DNA from: Antedon mediterranea
Lineage: Eukaryota > Echinodermata > Crinoidea > Comatulida > Antedonidae
NCBI RefSeq assembly: GCF_964355755.1
Contig: NC_092679.1
Coordinates: 14,684,932-14,748,931 of the forward strand
Direction of reading: 5' to 3'
DNA length: 64,000 nucleotides
Made by a program: the position numbers and the translations under genes. Under the pieces are notes generated by a model that worked only from the letters and a program-made list of their open reading frames with translations, made no database searches and was not told where the DNA came from. The stretch's first letter is position 1. Every line of letters starts with the position of its first letter. Below, piece after piece: positions 48,801 to 58,900 of this stretch.

Positions 48801-51800
48801 TTGCACTTTATAATATATATAGTTTCAATAGCCAATATAAAATGTTTAAAATGTAAATATTTCTATTTCTTTGCTATATATATCAGTTTAAATATAATTC
48901 TTTTTTTTTGTTCAGGTAATGAAGAATGTAAAGCAGCTGAATATGTGGAAATAGACGGAAATAAATATGCTGTAGTAGGGTAGGTGTCCTGGAAAAAAGT
49001 GCTACCTATACCCGTATTTAGAATCCTGGGTAAGCCCATAGCCAGCGGAGTTTGTAGGGTTCGTAAAAACCCCCTCACTTTTAAATAAGCCTAACATATG
49101 AACATTTTTTTTCCTATACTACCTAGCATACAGATTACTTTCATCTACTAGACTAGGCCTACATTTGTTTTTCTTCAGTTGCTTGTACTTCCCATTTGTG
49201 AGGGAAAAAGGAACTTACTTGCAAAAATGTTTACAATTTTTGTTTAATTTCTGGTGTCCATATTTCGCAATATCAGGGATGCCTGCTGGCCTTAAAAATG
49301 AATGCATAGTGGCAAAACCTACACAACCCTAAAATAATTTTTATGTATTTCATATTCCACTAAAACTGAATATATGCATGCGTTGTACTTTAGCATCACT
49401 TGAAATGTCCAGTACTGTAGAACAGAAAGGTATCACATGGTATTACATTTTTACTCTATTTAAGAATATATTTCAGTTTTGTGTAAAACTAAATACAACA
49501 CAATTCATAACAGCTCACGTTATTTTACTTTATAGAACGGTGCTAATGTTACTAAAGATGGTTGCTGAATATTGCCAGTGTGTTGAGGATATTCCGTCAG
49601 TAACGCTTGATATATTAACAAGACTAATTGAAATATTACAGGTAATGGTTAGGCACCATGTCAAAATTATTCAATCAATCAATTCATATTTATAATGCGC
49701 CAAATTCTTTCCAAGATAAGTTCTAAAGCGCAACGCCAGAACCGCTAGCACTCGTAAATTTGTTGGAATAAATATGATTTCAGATGCCTTTTAAACAAGT
49801 CTGTAGATTTTGATTTCCTGATAATAATTATTCTATTGCATTTACTGCAGTAAGTACATTTTGTGCCCTAATAATTTTAATAATGTAAAAAAAAAAATCT
49901 GATCATAATATTATTTATTTTTGTATGTGAACTTTTATTTAACTTGCCCTATTGTTGTGTTATGCTTTGTTGTCCTTTTCAAGTTGTATAATGTTTTTTA
50001 TATATTTGATAAAAAGCGTTTTCCAGCCTTTTGGTAATTCTGTTTGTATGTTTTTATATACCAAAATAAATAAATGCTTTTTCTGGGTAATCAACTATAC
50101 TGTTTATTGCACTGGCTGACTCATATAAAGTTCAACATTTAAACAAACTCAAATCGTATGTCATTGCTGTAAATAAAATTCTAGTTACTGCAGTAACTGC
50201 AGTATAATAATTTTGACATGATTACTTACTACTTTGGAAGTACATAATTGAAGAAAGTTATTATAAAAATAGAAACAATTTTAATAATCCTTAAAATTTT
50301 GTCAATATAATACAATTAATTTAATATCCTATTATTAAATGTGTACTAATTTTGTAATTTTTTCTCAACATTTTGTTTTTTTTTCTCAACAGAATTTTAA
50401 CTCTCGTTCTTGTCAGCTTGTTTTGGGAGCAGGAGCCTTACAATTAGTAGGACTTAAAACAATAACTACCAAAAATTTAGGTAAAGTTCATTTTTAAAAT
50501 TTATTTATTACTTATTAACTACATACTACTTGCATAAATGCCTCCTAAATTAAATAAAAAACACAATTAGTATCAAGTGGTAGAATACAGTAAAAAATGT
50601 ATTAAAATGGATGATTGGAAGCTATGACTTTTACTACAAATAGAAATGTGCTATATATATATATAGAGAGGGAAAATTTACTTATACAGTACTTAAATTT
50701 TAGAAAACTAAAATGAAATCTTCATTATGTTCTAGGCTTAGCCTCTAGATGTCTTCAATTAATCAGTTTTTACATTCCAATTGTGAAGCAATTCTTTGCT
50801 GAGCGCCTGCTACCTCGCCAGATGACGGTGCTTCGTTCTTTTGACAAAATTCTCAAGGTTGGTAAAGTAAAACGTAAATAAAATGACTAGCAATTGTATC
50901 ACTACCATCAAACTGCTCGCAATTTGCTTTTTTTAATTAAGCTGATTTTCTGTTAAAGACAAATGATTATGGTGCTGTGCTTAAAAACTACTACTATACA
51001 GTGGAGCGCTATTGAAAATTCATTCATGCATGCGATCAACTAAAAAATTACAATTACTGTACGTACAACGGATCAATCATACTAAACCTTATTAAAAGCT
51101 AATGATTATAGCTTTATTTATTCTTTATAATGAGGAGCCTGTGAGTAGTAGACTACTGTTCTCCCACAGTTTATCTTCACTTCATAATCTAAACATAAAA
51201 TACTATACACATTCTGTAGCGGTTGTTTATTTTTTCATTCAATTTAGGACTATAATGATCATGTACAGGAAATCTCCAATAAACTAATTGCAATTATGGA
51301 TGATACATTTAATCATTGTCTTTCAAAGGTAAGTGGCCTTTTGTCTTGGGAATATGTATTATTATTATTTTTAAACTAAAATGTATGTAGTTTTTGCTTT
51401 ATGAAGAATAAATATTTCCCTTAAGTAACAACCACACTTAAGTGATATTTCCCAACATACTAAGTATTTCACTTAAGTCAATAAATATATATATATATAT
51501 AAAGATTAAGTGGTTTTCACTGAGATATGAAAGAAGAATTTTAAGGGTGTTCTTTTTGGCCTAAGTATGTATGGTTGGTGGTGGTTGGTTGGTGGTATGT
51601 ATTATTAGCTTATCTATGTTCTTGTCTGTGTTTCAGTGGGAAGTCAAAGCACCTGTTCCGTCACTTACTTTTCGTGAAATCTGTAAGAGAATTCGCAAGA
51701 TACATGAAGCCGTAGTCGATATTCTACCACCAGAACAAATTAAAGATTTGTTTATACAAATGAACAATTCATTTAAAACACACCTTAATAAGCAGCTAAT

Positions 51801-52049
51801 TATTTTGAATGTAACCAACGATGGTGGGCCTAAACATGGGTAAGTAATTCAGAAGTTTTCCAAATATATTGCCGATTCTTGTTACATTATGTAATACATT
51901 TGTTTTACATATTTGCCATTTTTAAATAATTTTAAAATTTTCTTTCCAGCCTAGTGACCTCTGAGCTAGTATTCTATACCGAGTGTGTGCAATTGACCAG
52001 TGGCCTTGATAAACTTGACAATATGAATGATATATGGGTCAGAAGGTAA
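33895..52049 (+). CDS. VPS54: VPS54, GARP complex subunit, complete 25-exon gene (978 aa) with N-terminal zinc-finger pair
   Basis: Subunit of the GARP tether (VPS51-54) for endosome-to-trans-Golgi retrograde transport. Exons: 33895-34222, 35423-35700, 36269-36332, 36999-37033, 37374-37490, 38984-39126, 39648-39747, 40201-40343, 40980-41103, 41598-41705, 42138-42196, 42590-42686, 45021-45166, 45559-45688, 46558-46689, 47221-47270, 47379-47458, 48593-48631, 48916-48979, 49536-49641, 50393-50480, 50736-50857, 51248-51328, 51637-51839, 51950-52049. All phases agree; total 2937 nt, close to vertebrate length. Diagnostic segments: DQHKWTVYSSSVNLPAVLND, VHQTQPTIQLLLSTSEFVGA, HLGSQLIELEKLIDKMM, GAGALQLVGLKTITTKNL and a C-terminal domain from WEVKAPVPS to NVTNDGGPKHG. 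Exon 1 encodes C45/C48/H61/H66 and C76/C84/H100/H105, two possible zinc sites that I do not recall in human VPS54. Introns hold a 68-bp minisatellite, SINEs and nested transposons. Confidence 0.96.
34964..35117. mobile_element. Palindromic MITE copy in VPS54 intron 1
   Basis: Ends TTAAGCTCTGTCTACACTAT and GTTTGATAGTGTAAACAGAG, with CCATATTTGGGCATATTACA inside; same family as 4884-5041. Confidence 0.68.
35153..35370. mobile_element. MITE of the TCAAAATTATTCTACTGCATTTACTGCAGTAA family
   Basis: The left end accatggcaacattattcta plus ctgcatttactgcagtaa and the right end taatggcagtaacaaaatgtagaataatgctgccgtgat form an imperfect inverted repeat. Better copies are at 48086-48296 and 49653-50220. 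It lies in VPS54 intron 1. Confidence 0.55.
35985..36130 (-). mobile_element. Second-family SINE, minus orientation
   Basis: The minus strand reads GTAGAGCTGAAGCTTGGTGG, TTAACATGCTTGCCTTCCAA and GGGTTCAATCCTGACC, then the body with cctcaaatgag. It matches 23535-23700, in VPS54 intron 2. Confidence 0.68.
36607..36868 (-). mobile_element. (AATTC)-family SINE copy, minus, diverged
   Basis: Contains ggggcaaccccctactcgtc, gaaacatgtactaggttctttaaagtgcac and aagactcgttctaccacaag, the reverse complement of the 7658 SINE body. The head is degraded. Lies in VPS54 intron 3. Confidence 0.6.
37845..38932 (+). repeat. 68-bp minisatellite, about 15 copies, derived from a SINE
   Basis: The unit cagcctgcaccttgggattg, gaaggcaagcaggttaacca, ccaatacctctccctacttc plus aaccaata repeats at 68-bp steps (37975, 38043, 38111 and onward), with very few substitutions. 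The first unit grows out of a minus-strand SINE (cctcagttgagtggagtaga onward at 37852, like 35985-36130); the segment 'cttgnnattggaaggcaagcanggttaaccacca' is the SINE tRNA-like head. Lies in VPS54 intron 5, immediately before the exon at 38984. Confidence 0.9.
39222..39425. mobile_element. Imperfect inverted-repeat MITE in VPS54 intron 6
   Basis: ggtgggagagaaagtgttat plus ggggggttctctggccactt faces aagtggtcagaccacccctc plus ataacactactccctctcaa, followed by a C homopolymer. Confidence 0.5.
39768..39848. mobile_element. Half copy of the palindromic MITE
   Basis: tctctgtctacactatcaaa through gtgatgtgcccaaatatggt; the second arm is missing. VPS54 intron 7. Confidence 0.55.
41819..42130 (-). mobile_element. 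(AATTC)-family SINE copy, minus, just before a VPS54 exon
   Basis: The minus strand reads TGGCCGAGTGGTTAAGACAG, TGGAATCGTAATCC and GGATTCGAGACTC, then the SINE body. The head ends about 7 bp from the acceptor of the exon starting 42138, so the SINE supplies sequence next to the polypyrimidine tract (cttctag). Confidence 0.7.
42352..42475. mobile_element. Palindromic MITE copy
   Basis: AAAGCTCTCTCTACACACAC to GATAGTGTAGATAGAGCTTG, with GTGATGTGCCCATATATGGA inside. VPS54 intron 11. Confidence 0.65.
42727..44666. mobile_element. Palindromic MITE split by a later transposon
   Basis: Left piece 42727-42774 (AAGCTCTGTCTACACTATCA to AGTGTGATG) and right piece 44548-44666 (TGATGTGCCCATATATGG to GATAGTGTAGACAGAGCTTT) rejoin into one ordinary MITE once the insert at 42775-44547 and one copy of TGATG are removed. 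Confidence 0.82.
42775..44547. mobile_element. 1773-bp non-autonomous DNA transposon with CAGGCCCGTAT ends, nested in a MITE
   Basis: Ends CAGGCCCGTATGCAGC and (inverse) CAGGCCCGTATCCAGGGGGG are flanked by TGATG on both sides (42770-42774, 44548-44552). Near the left end a G-rich block (ggggccagggggccgccaag) is repeated at about 43080. An internal caggggtggcgccaggat at 43003 looks like another transposon terminus. No transposase frame is seen. Located in VPS54 intron 12, the largest intron (about 2.3 kb). Confidence 0.8.
45195..45232. mobile_element. hAT-like terminus remnant
   Basis: accataggttgcgaaacggc plus gatctagagt matches the right end of the element at 3266-4098 (ataggttgcggaacggcggtatagagt). 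No left end is nearby. Confidence 0.45.
45317..45474. mobile_element. Short MITE with GGCCGTATTCACCA-type ends
   Basis: agccgtattcaccaatcaca and its inverse tgtgaatggtgaatacggcc bound about 157 bp containing repeated ATTTAAGTATTTC. A related core lies at 51420-51490. Confidence 0.6.
47662..48085. mobile_element. MITE with perfect 25-bp or longer terminal inverted repeats and internal tandem duplication
   Basis: GCAAAGAACTTATAACACAA plus GAATC at the left and the exact inverse at the right, both flanked by TTTAA. Inside, an ~80-bp unit (gtcaattactctaccccccta through gatgcgggcgccctactcc) is present twice. VPS54 intron 17. Confidence 0.8.
48086..48298. mobile_element. MITE, ATGTCAAAATTATTCTACTG family
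   Basis: gatcatgtcaaaattattct plus actgttactgcagtaacta faces tagttactgcagtaaatgca plus gtagaatgattttgacatgg. It starts directly after the previous MITE. Confidence 0.75.
49653..50222. mobile_element. Same MITE family, interrupted by a SINE-like insert at 49673-49825
   Basis: The left arm caccatgtcaaaattattc (to 49672) is cut; the arm resumes at 49826 with aattattctattgcatttac. The right arm gttactgcagtaactgcagt plus ataataattttgacatgatt ends near 50222. AATTATTC is present on both sides of the insert (49665-49672, 49826-49833), an 8-bp target-site duplication. Insert: a (GATT)n-type tail on the minus strand and 'taatgcgccaaattctttcc' sequence. Confidence 0.75.
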
Positions 52050-52485
52050 CAGTAACCTATCAACTTGAGAGAGTGCCCTCTTTTGCTTATTTTGCATTAC
52101 ACTTTCGTATGTTATGAATCTTCATGATATTGCTAATGTACTGTGTATAAGGCAGCCTATGTCCATTTTTTCCCTATGTAATACTTGTCGATAGAGGGCT
52201 GAACAATTAAGTTCTTATGCCATTTAGTGCCTCGGTAAATTGTTTTGTCAAAAAGGTTTATTGACAACAATTACTAAACAAATGAAATTTAATCTATTCA
52301 AGATAGGTCACTAAAAACAATATTTTTAGTGTGTGAAGTCTACCAAAAGATTTTAAATGTACGTTCTCTAGATTTATGTCCAGTGTGCTAGCTGAGACTG
52401 CAATGCAACCAAAAAAAAAAGATGTTACACACTTGGAGTTTTTTTTGGGTGGGTGGGCTGGGTTTTGCAAAACAAAGAAAAGCTC
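52050..52485. other. VPS54 3' flank / probable 3' UTR
   Basis: No gene feature is recognised. An A10 run at 52411-52420 and a T/G-rich tract at 52440-52460 precede the minisatellite. Confidence 0.35.
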
Positions 52486-53046
52486 TATAAGTGTATATTC
52501 ATTCTTTATAAGAGTGTATTCACTCTTTATAGGAGTGTATTCACTCTTTATAGGAGTGTATTCACTCTTTATAGGAGTGTATTCACTCTATATAAGAGTG
52601 TATTCACTCTATATAAGAGTGTATTCACTCTATATAAGAGTGTATTCACTCTATATAAGAGTGTATTCACTCTATATAAGAGTGTATTCACTCCAAGTAA
52701 GAGTGTATTCACTCTTTATAATAGTGTATTCACTCTATATAAGAGTGTATTCACTCTTTATAGGAGTGTATTCACTCTTTATAGAGTGTATTCACTCTAT
52801 ATAAGAGTGTATTCACTATAATAAGAGTGTATTCACTCTATATAAAAGTGTATTCACGCCAAGTAAGAGTGTATTCACTCTTTATAATAGTGTATTCACT
52901 CTATATAAGAGTGTATTCACTCTCTATAAGAGTGTATTCACTCCATGTATTAGTGAATTCACTTTACATAAGAGCATATTCACTCCATATATGAGTGTAT
53001 TCAATATAAGAATGTATTTACTCGATAATAAGAGTGAATTCACTCT
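52486..53046 (+). repeat. 21-bp palindromic minisatellite, about 26 copies
   Basis: The unit ataagagtgtattcactctat repeats at 21-bp steps with scattered variation and degrades toward the right. Each unit contains GAGTG-TATT-CACTC, a perfect 5-bp stem with 4-nt loop, extendable in many units. Because 21 is divisible by 3 and the unit lacks stops in two frames, it produces long spurious open frames of a heptapeptide repeat. It lies 440 bp after the VPS54 stop. Confidence 0.92.
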
Positions 53047-53888
53047 ATCATTTATGTTATCTCCTACAATCATGTTTGACAATCTTAATATCAAATGAAT
53101 TAGAATGGTTTAAATGAGAAGGGATTTAGACTTTTCATACTTTTTTAATTGGTGGTTTTTATATTAAAAATAATAATAATAATATATTTAATTATTTAAT
53201 GTGCCAAGTTTGGATCTCAGTCATGTATTATATACAGTGAACATGGGGGTTGATTTTGTTTATTGTATCATATAATATAATTATGTAGTTTCAAATAATT
53301 GTTGAAGAAAATGTAAATATATTAAATATTCTACATTTATTTTATTATCTATAATTTATGACTATTTAAATGTTAAATGAAGTGGTTTTGTTTTTACATT
53401 AATTGTGAAAATAGTCACATGACAAGTTTTATTTATTGTTATTTGAGTTTCAATAGCAATGTGATAAATATTTCAGTTGTTAGGTGTATGTACAATTTAT
53501 TTATTTATAAATTTTATATCTAAAAAGAAATAATGATGATCATCATTTGCCATCAATAGACCAATGAATTTTCAGAAAAGTGCTACAGTTTTGTATTGGA
53601 CCAAAGTTGTGCTGTGGTTAGCATGTTTCACCATGTGTTATGCTACACAATTTTAATACATGAACTTAATTTTGATTAAAATGTATAATTTTTCCAAGGA
53701 GTCCTACAGTAGAGCCTTTCTAGAATGTCTTAATAGCAGTTTCATTAACGCAGAGGCCTAATGTGTCCTGGATTAGGGACCCTAACTGGCCATCCAACTC
53801 TGGATTTTCACCTGGCCCAGATGGGCTAGGCCAGCCCATCCTCTGGGTTTAGCCAGTGAGCACTCATAGCCGTTACGCCACTGCTTAA
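53047..53888. other. Intergenic AT-rich DNA
   Basis: No gene is supported. A short GC-richer piece at 53750-53880 (gccagcccatcctctgggtt) may be a degraded SINE. Confidence 0.35.
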
Positions 53889-54288
53889 AGGCCCATTCAC
53901 ACTAGGACGATAACGATCGACGATAAATATATAATTTTTTTTAACATGTAACAGAAGAAATTAGAAAGGGTTTCGTTCTAGGACTATAGGATAATCATTT
54001 ATGCTTTCTTTGATAAAAATAATATTTTTTAAATTCCAATCAAATGACGTCATGATTGATACATAAAAACAATAAAATCGTTGTATTGTCGCGATATTGT
54101 TGCTCTTAATAATCATGACGTCATTTGATTGGATGTGTGAAAATATAATTTTAATCAAAGGAAGCATAGATGGTTATTCTATAGTTCTAGAATGAAAAGG
54201 TTTTATATTTCTTTTATTTTATGTATGAAAAATGCAAATTATTGTCTATTATCGTCGATCGTTATCGTCCTATTGTGAATGGGCCTTT
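53889..54288. mobile_element. MITE with about 38-bp terminal inverted repeats (AAGGCCCATTCACACTAGGACG)
   Basis: Left aggcccattcacactaggac plus gataacgatcgacgataa; right end inverse aggcccattcacaataggac plus gataacgatcgacgataat. TA flanks both ends, fitting a Tc1/mariner-type MITE. The interior is itself a nested palindrome (ctttgataaaaat..., tgacgtcatgatt, aatcatgacgtca). A degraded copy is at 9275-9515. Confidence 0.8.
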
Positions 54289-55910
54289 ATAGGGGTGTCC
54301 CAGAGGGGTTTTACTGTAGACCATCAAAACACCCAAATACTGTAATAAGTACCCAAGTACCACAAACGATTTTATATGTGGTAATCATCATTATCATTTC
54401 TTTTTTCATTACCTATTAATTTATAAAAAAAAGAATTATATGAGGTACATTAAAATTGATTAATTTTTAATGAATATGTGCCAGATGAAGATATTCGCAC
54501 ATATTTATAAAAAAAGATTCACTATAATACTGTATTTAAAATTGTATTATGTTGGTTAAAAAACATATTAAAATAAAAAATTATTTTGTTTTTTTGTTTC
54601 AGTCATTTGTTGATATATTTCTTGGATTAATTTGCATATTTTAGTTTTACACCTGACAAATTTAAAGAAAATGTGTGTATGTATGTTCAGGGATATGTAT
54701 GTTGTTGTATGTTGCTGCTTATCAGTAGTGAATGTAAGTTTTGTGTAGTTTATAAGCGTCAAGCCTAACCAACAAGATTAAAAATTAACCAAATAATACC
54801 GAATACTTGTACCATTAACAGTTCCAAATGTTATTCATTTCTCTAGTATAATTATTACTAAAACCCATATTTACTGGTACAACAATTATATTTCTCTGCA
54901 TTTTGAAAATATGCAAATTATTAATTCATGCATGACCTCTCTCCTGTGAGATTTCCGGGTCAAATAAACATTGTGTACAAAAACAACCACCAAAAAGACA
55001 CGACGTATCGTGATTTTATCAAGGTAAATACAGTGATTTTTCTTTATTAAATAACTAGTATGAAAATGAAAGGCCCATGCAACCTTAATATAGAATAACG
55101 TTTTTACGCACATTATTGTGATACGCCTCGGCCTTTAGCTAAAACAGTGTGGTTTGCAGTTGAAAAACACCTTGCCCTGGCTAGCTAGGCCAGGCCCAGG
55201 CCTGGTCACCAGGTCCTCGTTTCCTTCTTCTTGTTCGCACCTATAACTAAGCCATAGCCTAGGCCCTAATAAGCCTAGTGGCCTAGCCTAGGCCTGTTGG
55301 CATTTCTACCTGATGGAGCTACCAATCAATGATCAGGGTGCAAAAAGCTGACACTGTGTCTTTGTATGTTATACCTGCACAGAACATTCTCTCAAACTAA
55401 TAGTAAAGTATGGTCTATCTAGCTTGACTAGTTATGCAAGAAGGTAGGCCTAGCTAGGCCTAACTAAACTTTTTAGGGTAGTTCTAATCGCACATAAACT
55501 TACTTTTGTTTTCTGCTTACCATTTACCGCTTACCGTTACCACTCGTCTATAATTAGCATTTAGGTTGGCTTTACTAATAATAACCATCGTCTTTACTCA
55601 CCATTGCTTAAAGATGATGTTTTTTGGGGGTAAATACAGCCTCTGAAAGGAATGCTATGCAATGGGACCATATTCGTAATACTTTTGTACTATACTGCAT
55701 TACTGGTGGTAGTGGTATGGCTGGTACTGTAATGAAAAATGACACAGTGTACAAGGATTTTGAGATTTGTGGAGCTGAATGTCCCAACTTATTCTGAACT
55801 TTCACGGAACAGAATTAGGTGGCATAAATCGTAAAGAATTAAACATCTGTGCAAACAATTTATTTGTCGTTTTCTTCTATTTTTAACTAGGAAGACTATG
55901 GTTGTTTTAA
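54289..55910. other. ERR 5' flank
   Basis: No gene is supported. 55170-55470 is rich in CTAGGCCTAG and GCCTAGCC words as at 12030. An acceptor-like ttttaactag at 55890 suggests a 5' UTR intron ends 20 bp before the ERR start codon. Confidence 0.4.
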
Positions 55911-58900
55911 ATGATGTCATCTTCTGTTGAGGTGTATAGCGAACTAATAAGTGCACGTTTAACTCTAAGTGATGAGAATTGCAATAGCTCGGCCTCAGGT
56001 GAAGATGAGGTGGAAAGATCAGTCAGAGGAGATGGTTTGTCCATAAACTATGATCACATAGGATCACCAGAAATAGGTTTCACACCAAAGACAGAAATGA
56101 ACGACTTGTACCCTGTTTGTGAAGAAGGCTTAGACAGTTCGCACGCGTCCGAGCCATTGAAGAAGCTACGATCTCACACAAAAGCATCGTCGAAGAGCGT
56201 GCCCATTGATTCTGAGAATAAGAGAAGGTTGTGCGTTGTTTGTGGAGATTATGCTTCGGGATATCATTATGGGATAGCGTCATGCGAAGCATGTAAGGCG
56301 TTCTTTAAAAGGACTGTACAGGGTAAGAATCTATTTGATGTGCTTTCTAGTACAGAATCCCTAAAGGTACAGTACACCCACTTAAGTGTCCTCTTAATAG
56401 GGGTGTCCTTGACAAAATATATTACCCCTCGTTCATTTCACAGAAATGTGTTGTCCAAATGCCATTGATTCATTTTGTATTATGATAAAACATTTGTATT
56501 ATAATATAATAAAATGTATTTAATTTTAATTGGATATAAACACATCTTTTACAGGAAGAATTGAATATGCTTGCCCATCCAATAATAACTGTGAAATCAC
56601 AAAGAAGGGGCGAAAGACCTGCCAAGCATGTCGATACCAGAAGTGCATTGAGATGGGCATGTTGGTTGAGGGTAAGAGGCATTTCCTCACAAATAGTAGA
56701 CTACAGTACTACATCAATTATTAAAAATTTAGTTTAATCAGTACAGTGGGCTTATCTTCAACATTCAAGTTCGCCCAGCATAAATAAAATATTTCAATCC
56801 AATGTTAGGTTATCAGTATTCAATTTAGATTTGGATAATGTTGTATGTATTGTTTATAAAGGCGGCATGTTTTTTTTTTGTCTCTAATTATCTATCACAC
56901 TTAAATCAACAATGCCACTGATATGAACAGTGGTTAAATAGTACCATAGTGACTACAAATGTTATCAATCTTTGTAAAGATAAGAACAGTTATGAGTAAT
57001 ATTTAATAAATATACTAATCTAAGATCGGGTCATGTACTCTTAGTAGAAGTCCTACTATTATTAAAGTACAAGAATGGGAAATAGAGCTATTTGCTACTG
57101 TATCACAATACACATGTTGACATAACAAATTCTGATTCTGGCTTAAAAACACTCTGAATTAAAATCTCCCTCCATGGTACTGGTGGTAGAACACATGTTT
57201 GGGGTTAAGGGCCATAAACCAGTGTACGTGTTTGCCTCTTGTACCTGAGTACATCCTACAGTGTCCAGGATTTTGAAATAGGAGAGGGTGGAGAGCAGAG
57301 ATGGCAACATTAAGTGCTGAACTTAAAAGTAGTGTCTTATCTTTTGCATTTCAATTTGGAAAATCACACTAATGTATGTAACTATTTACATTACAACTCA
57401 TTTTAGATTTCATTAAATTTGATTTAAAGATGTATTGTCCCTTTGTCAAATTCCAAAAAAATAAAAAGATTTCGAAAAAAAGTGGGTCATTTTGAAGTAT
57501 CATAATAGTTATTAACTTTCACCAAAAATTACTCGAAACAAAAATCATTTAACTGAAATACAGACGTTGTTTTGTTAAAATATCTTTGACTTCAAAGTTT
57601 TCAATCAAAACATATCTCATAATGCAATGCGCTTTAATATTTGGCTACTCTGTATGCATAATCATAAAACTTCCTCGCGATCTGTGTGAAAACACCTTCT
57701 CAACCATGACGAGTTGTAAACAATCCTAATTAGCATCATGCATAATGCGTACTCATGGTTTGAAATCTTTGTTTACATTCGCTCGCGAATATTTTTCAGA
57801 CGAAATGTAATCAAATTAATTTAGCTGTTAATTACGTAAAATTGTTGTTTTTGGCTCGAATTTTTGACTTAAAGTGAATAACTTTAATATTACTTTGATA
57901 TAGCCAATTAAAATTTTAGTATATTTTGACCTTCATTTTTTTGTTTTTCAAGGGACAATACATCTTTAAAAAGCTATAAAATACTGGTCAAAGGTCAATG
58001 AGCATACCAGAGAAATATAAATATGGTTATTGCAGACATGAATGTGTTATCTGCTTATTATATACAGTAGATAAATATTGTTTTGCTATTTTGAAATATG
58101 GAATTCTGTGTAAATAATCTTATTGTTAACCAAATGTCACAGTAGTCAAATAAGTAGTATTGTTTTATGATTACATAATAAGTCTAGAAAGTCTAGTCTA
58201 GAAACTTATATGACTAATATTATTACATACATTATATCTTTGCACAGTAGTACTAGTAGTAGTAGATTTATGGTCTTTAATCACATCTTAGATTACATAA
58301 GTTTGCCATAAACAATACTTACGGGTCAAAGTTCAATGTCATAGCTACATTGTTTTGAAAGTTATCTTTCTACAGTATCAAAAACAAATTGCATCATGTT
58401 TTTGACAATTTATTTCATTTTTTCATTGTATTATATATGACTAATATAAAGAATAATCATAATAATTTTATTTCAACTACAGGTCTGAATTCCTTAATGC
58501 TGTGGTGTATTCGGCAAACAATAGTTTTATCACCTTCAGGATTTGAAATATTTTTGTTTTACGAGGGCTTTACCATATCTACCATACATGCAACAAAAAT
58601 ATAAATGCTGAAGATGAGAATGATAGTAAAAACAAATCACCATAATATACACATGAACGTTTTACAAATGCAATGATGGAAAAATAAATTATATTTTTTT
58701 TAGCGGTCCTTTTATCTATTATTAAATAATTGTGTAGTCTTGTATTACTATTACTGGGCATAAATCTAAATTTTAAAATAGGGGCGCCATGGAAGACTCA
58801 TGATGCATGCAATTTATTTTTAGGCCTATAATGAAGGCAAAAAAATAGTGTAAACTTACAATGTTTTTTGAAATAATTCTTTTCATGTCTTTCTTCAGGT

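Noticed and set aside
52376-52821. Open frames of 122-142 codons encoding heptapeptide repeats (VYSLYIR / SVFTLYK)
   Set aside because: They are by-products of the 21-bp minisatellite, open in two frames at once, with no supporting splice context.
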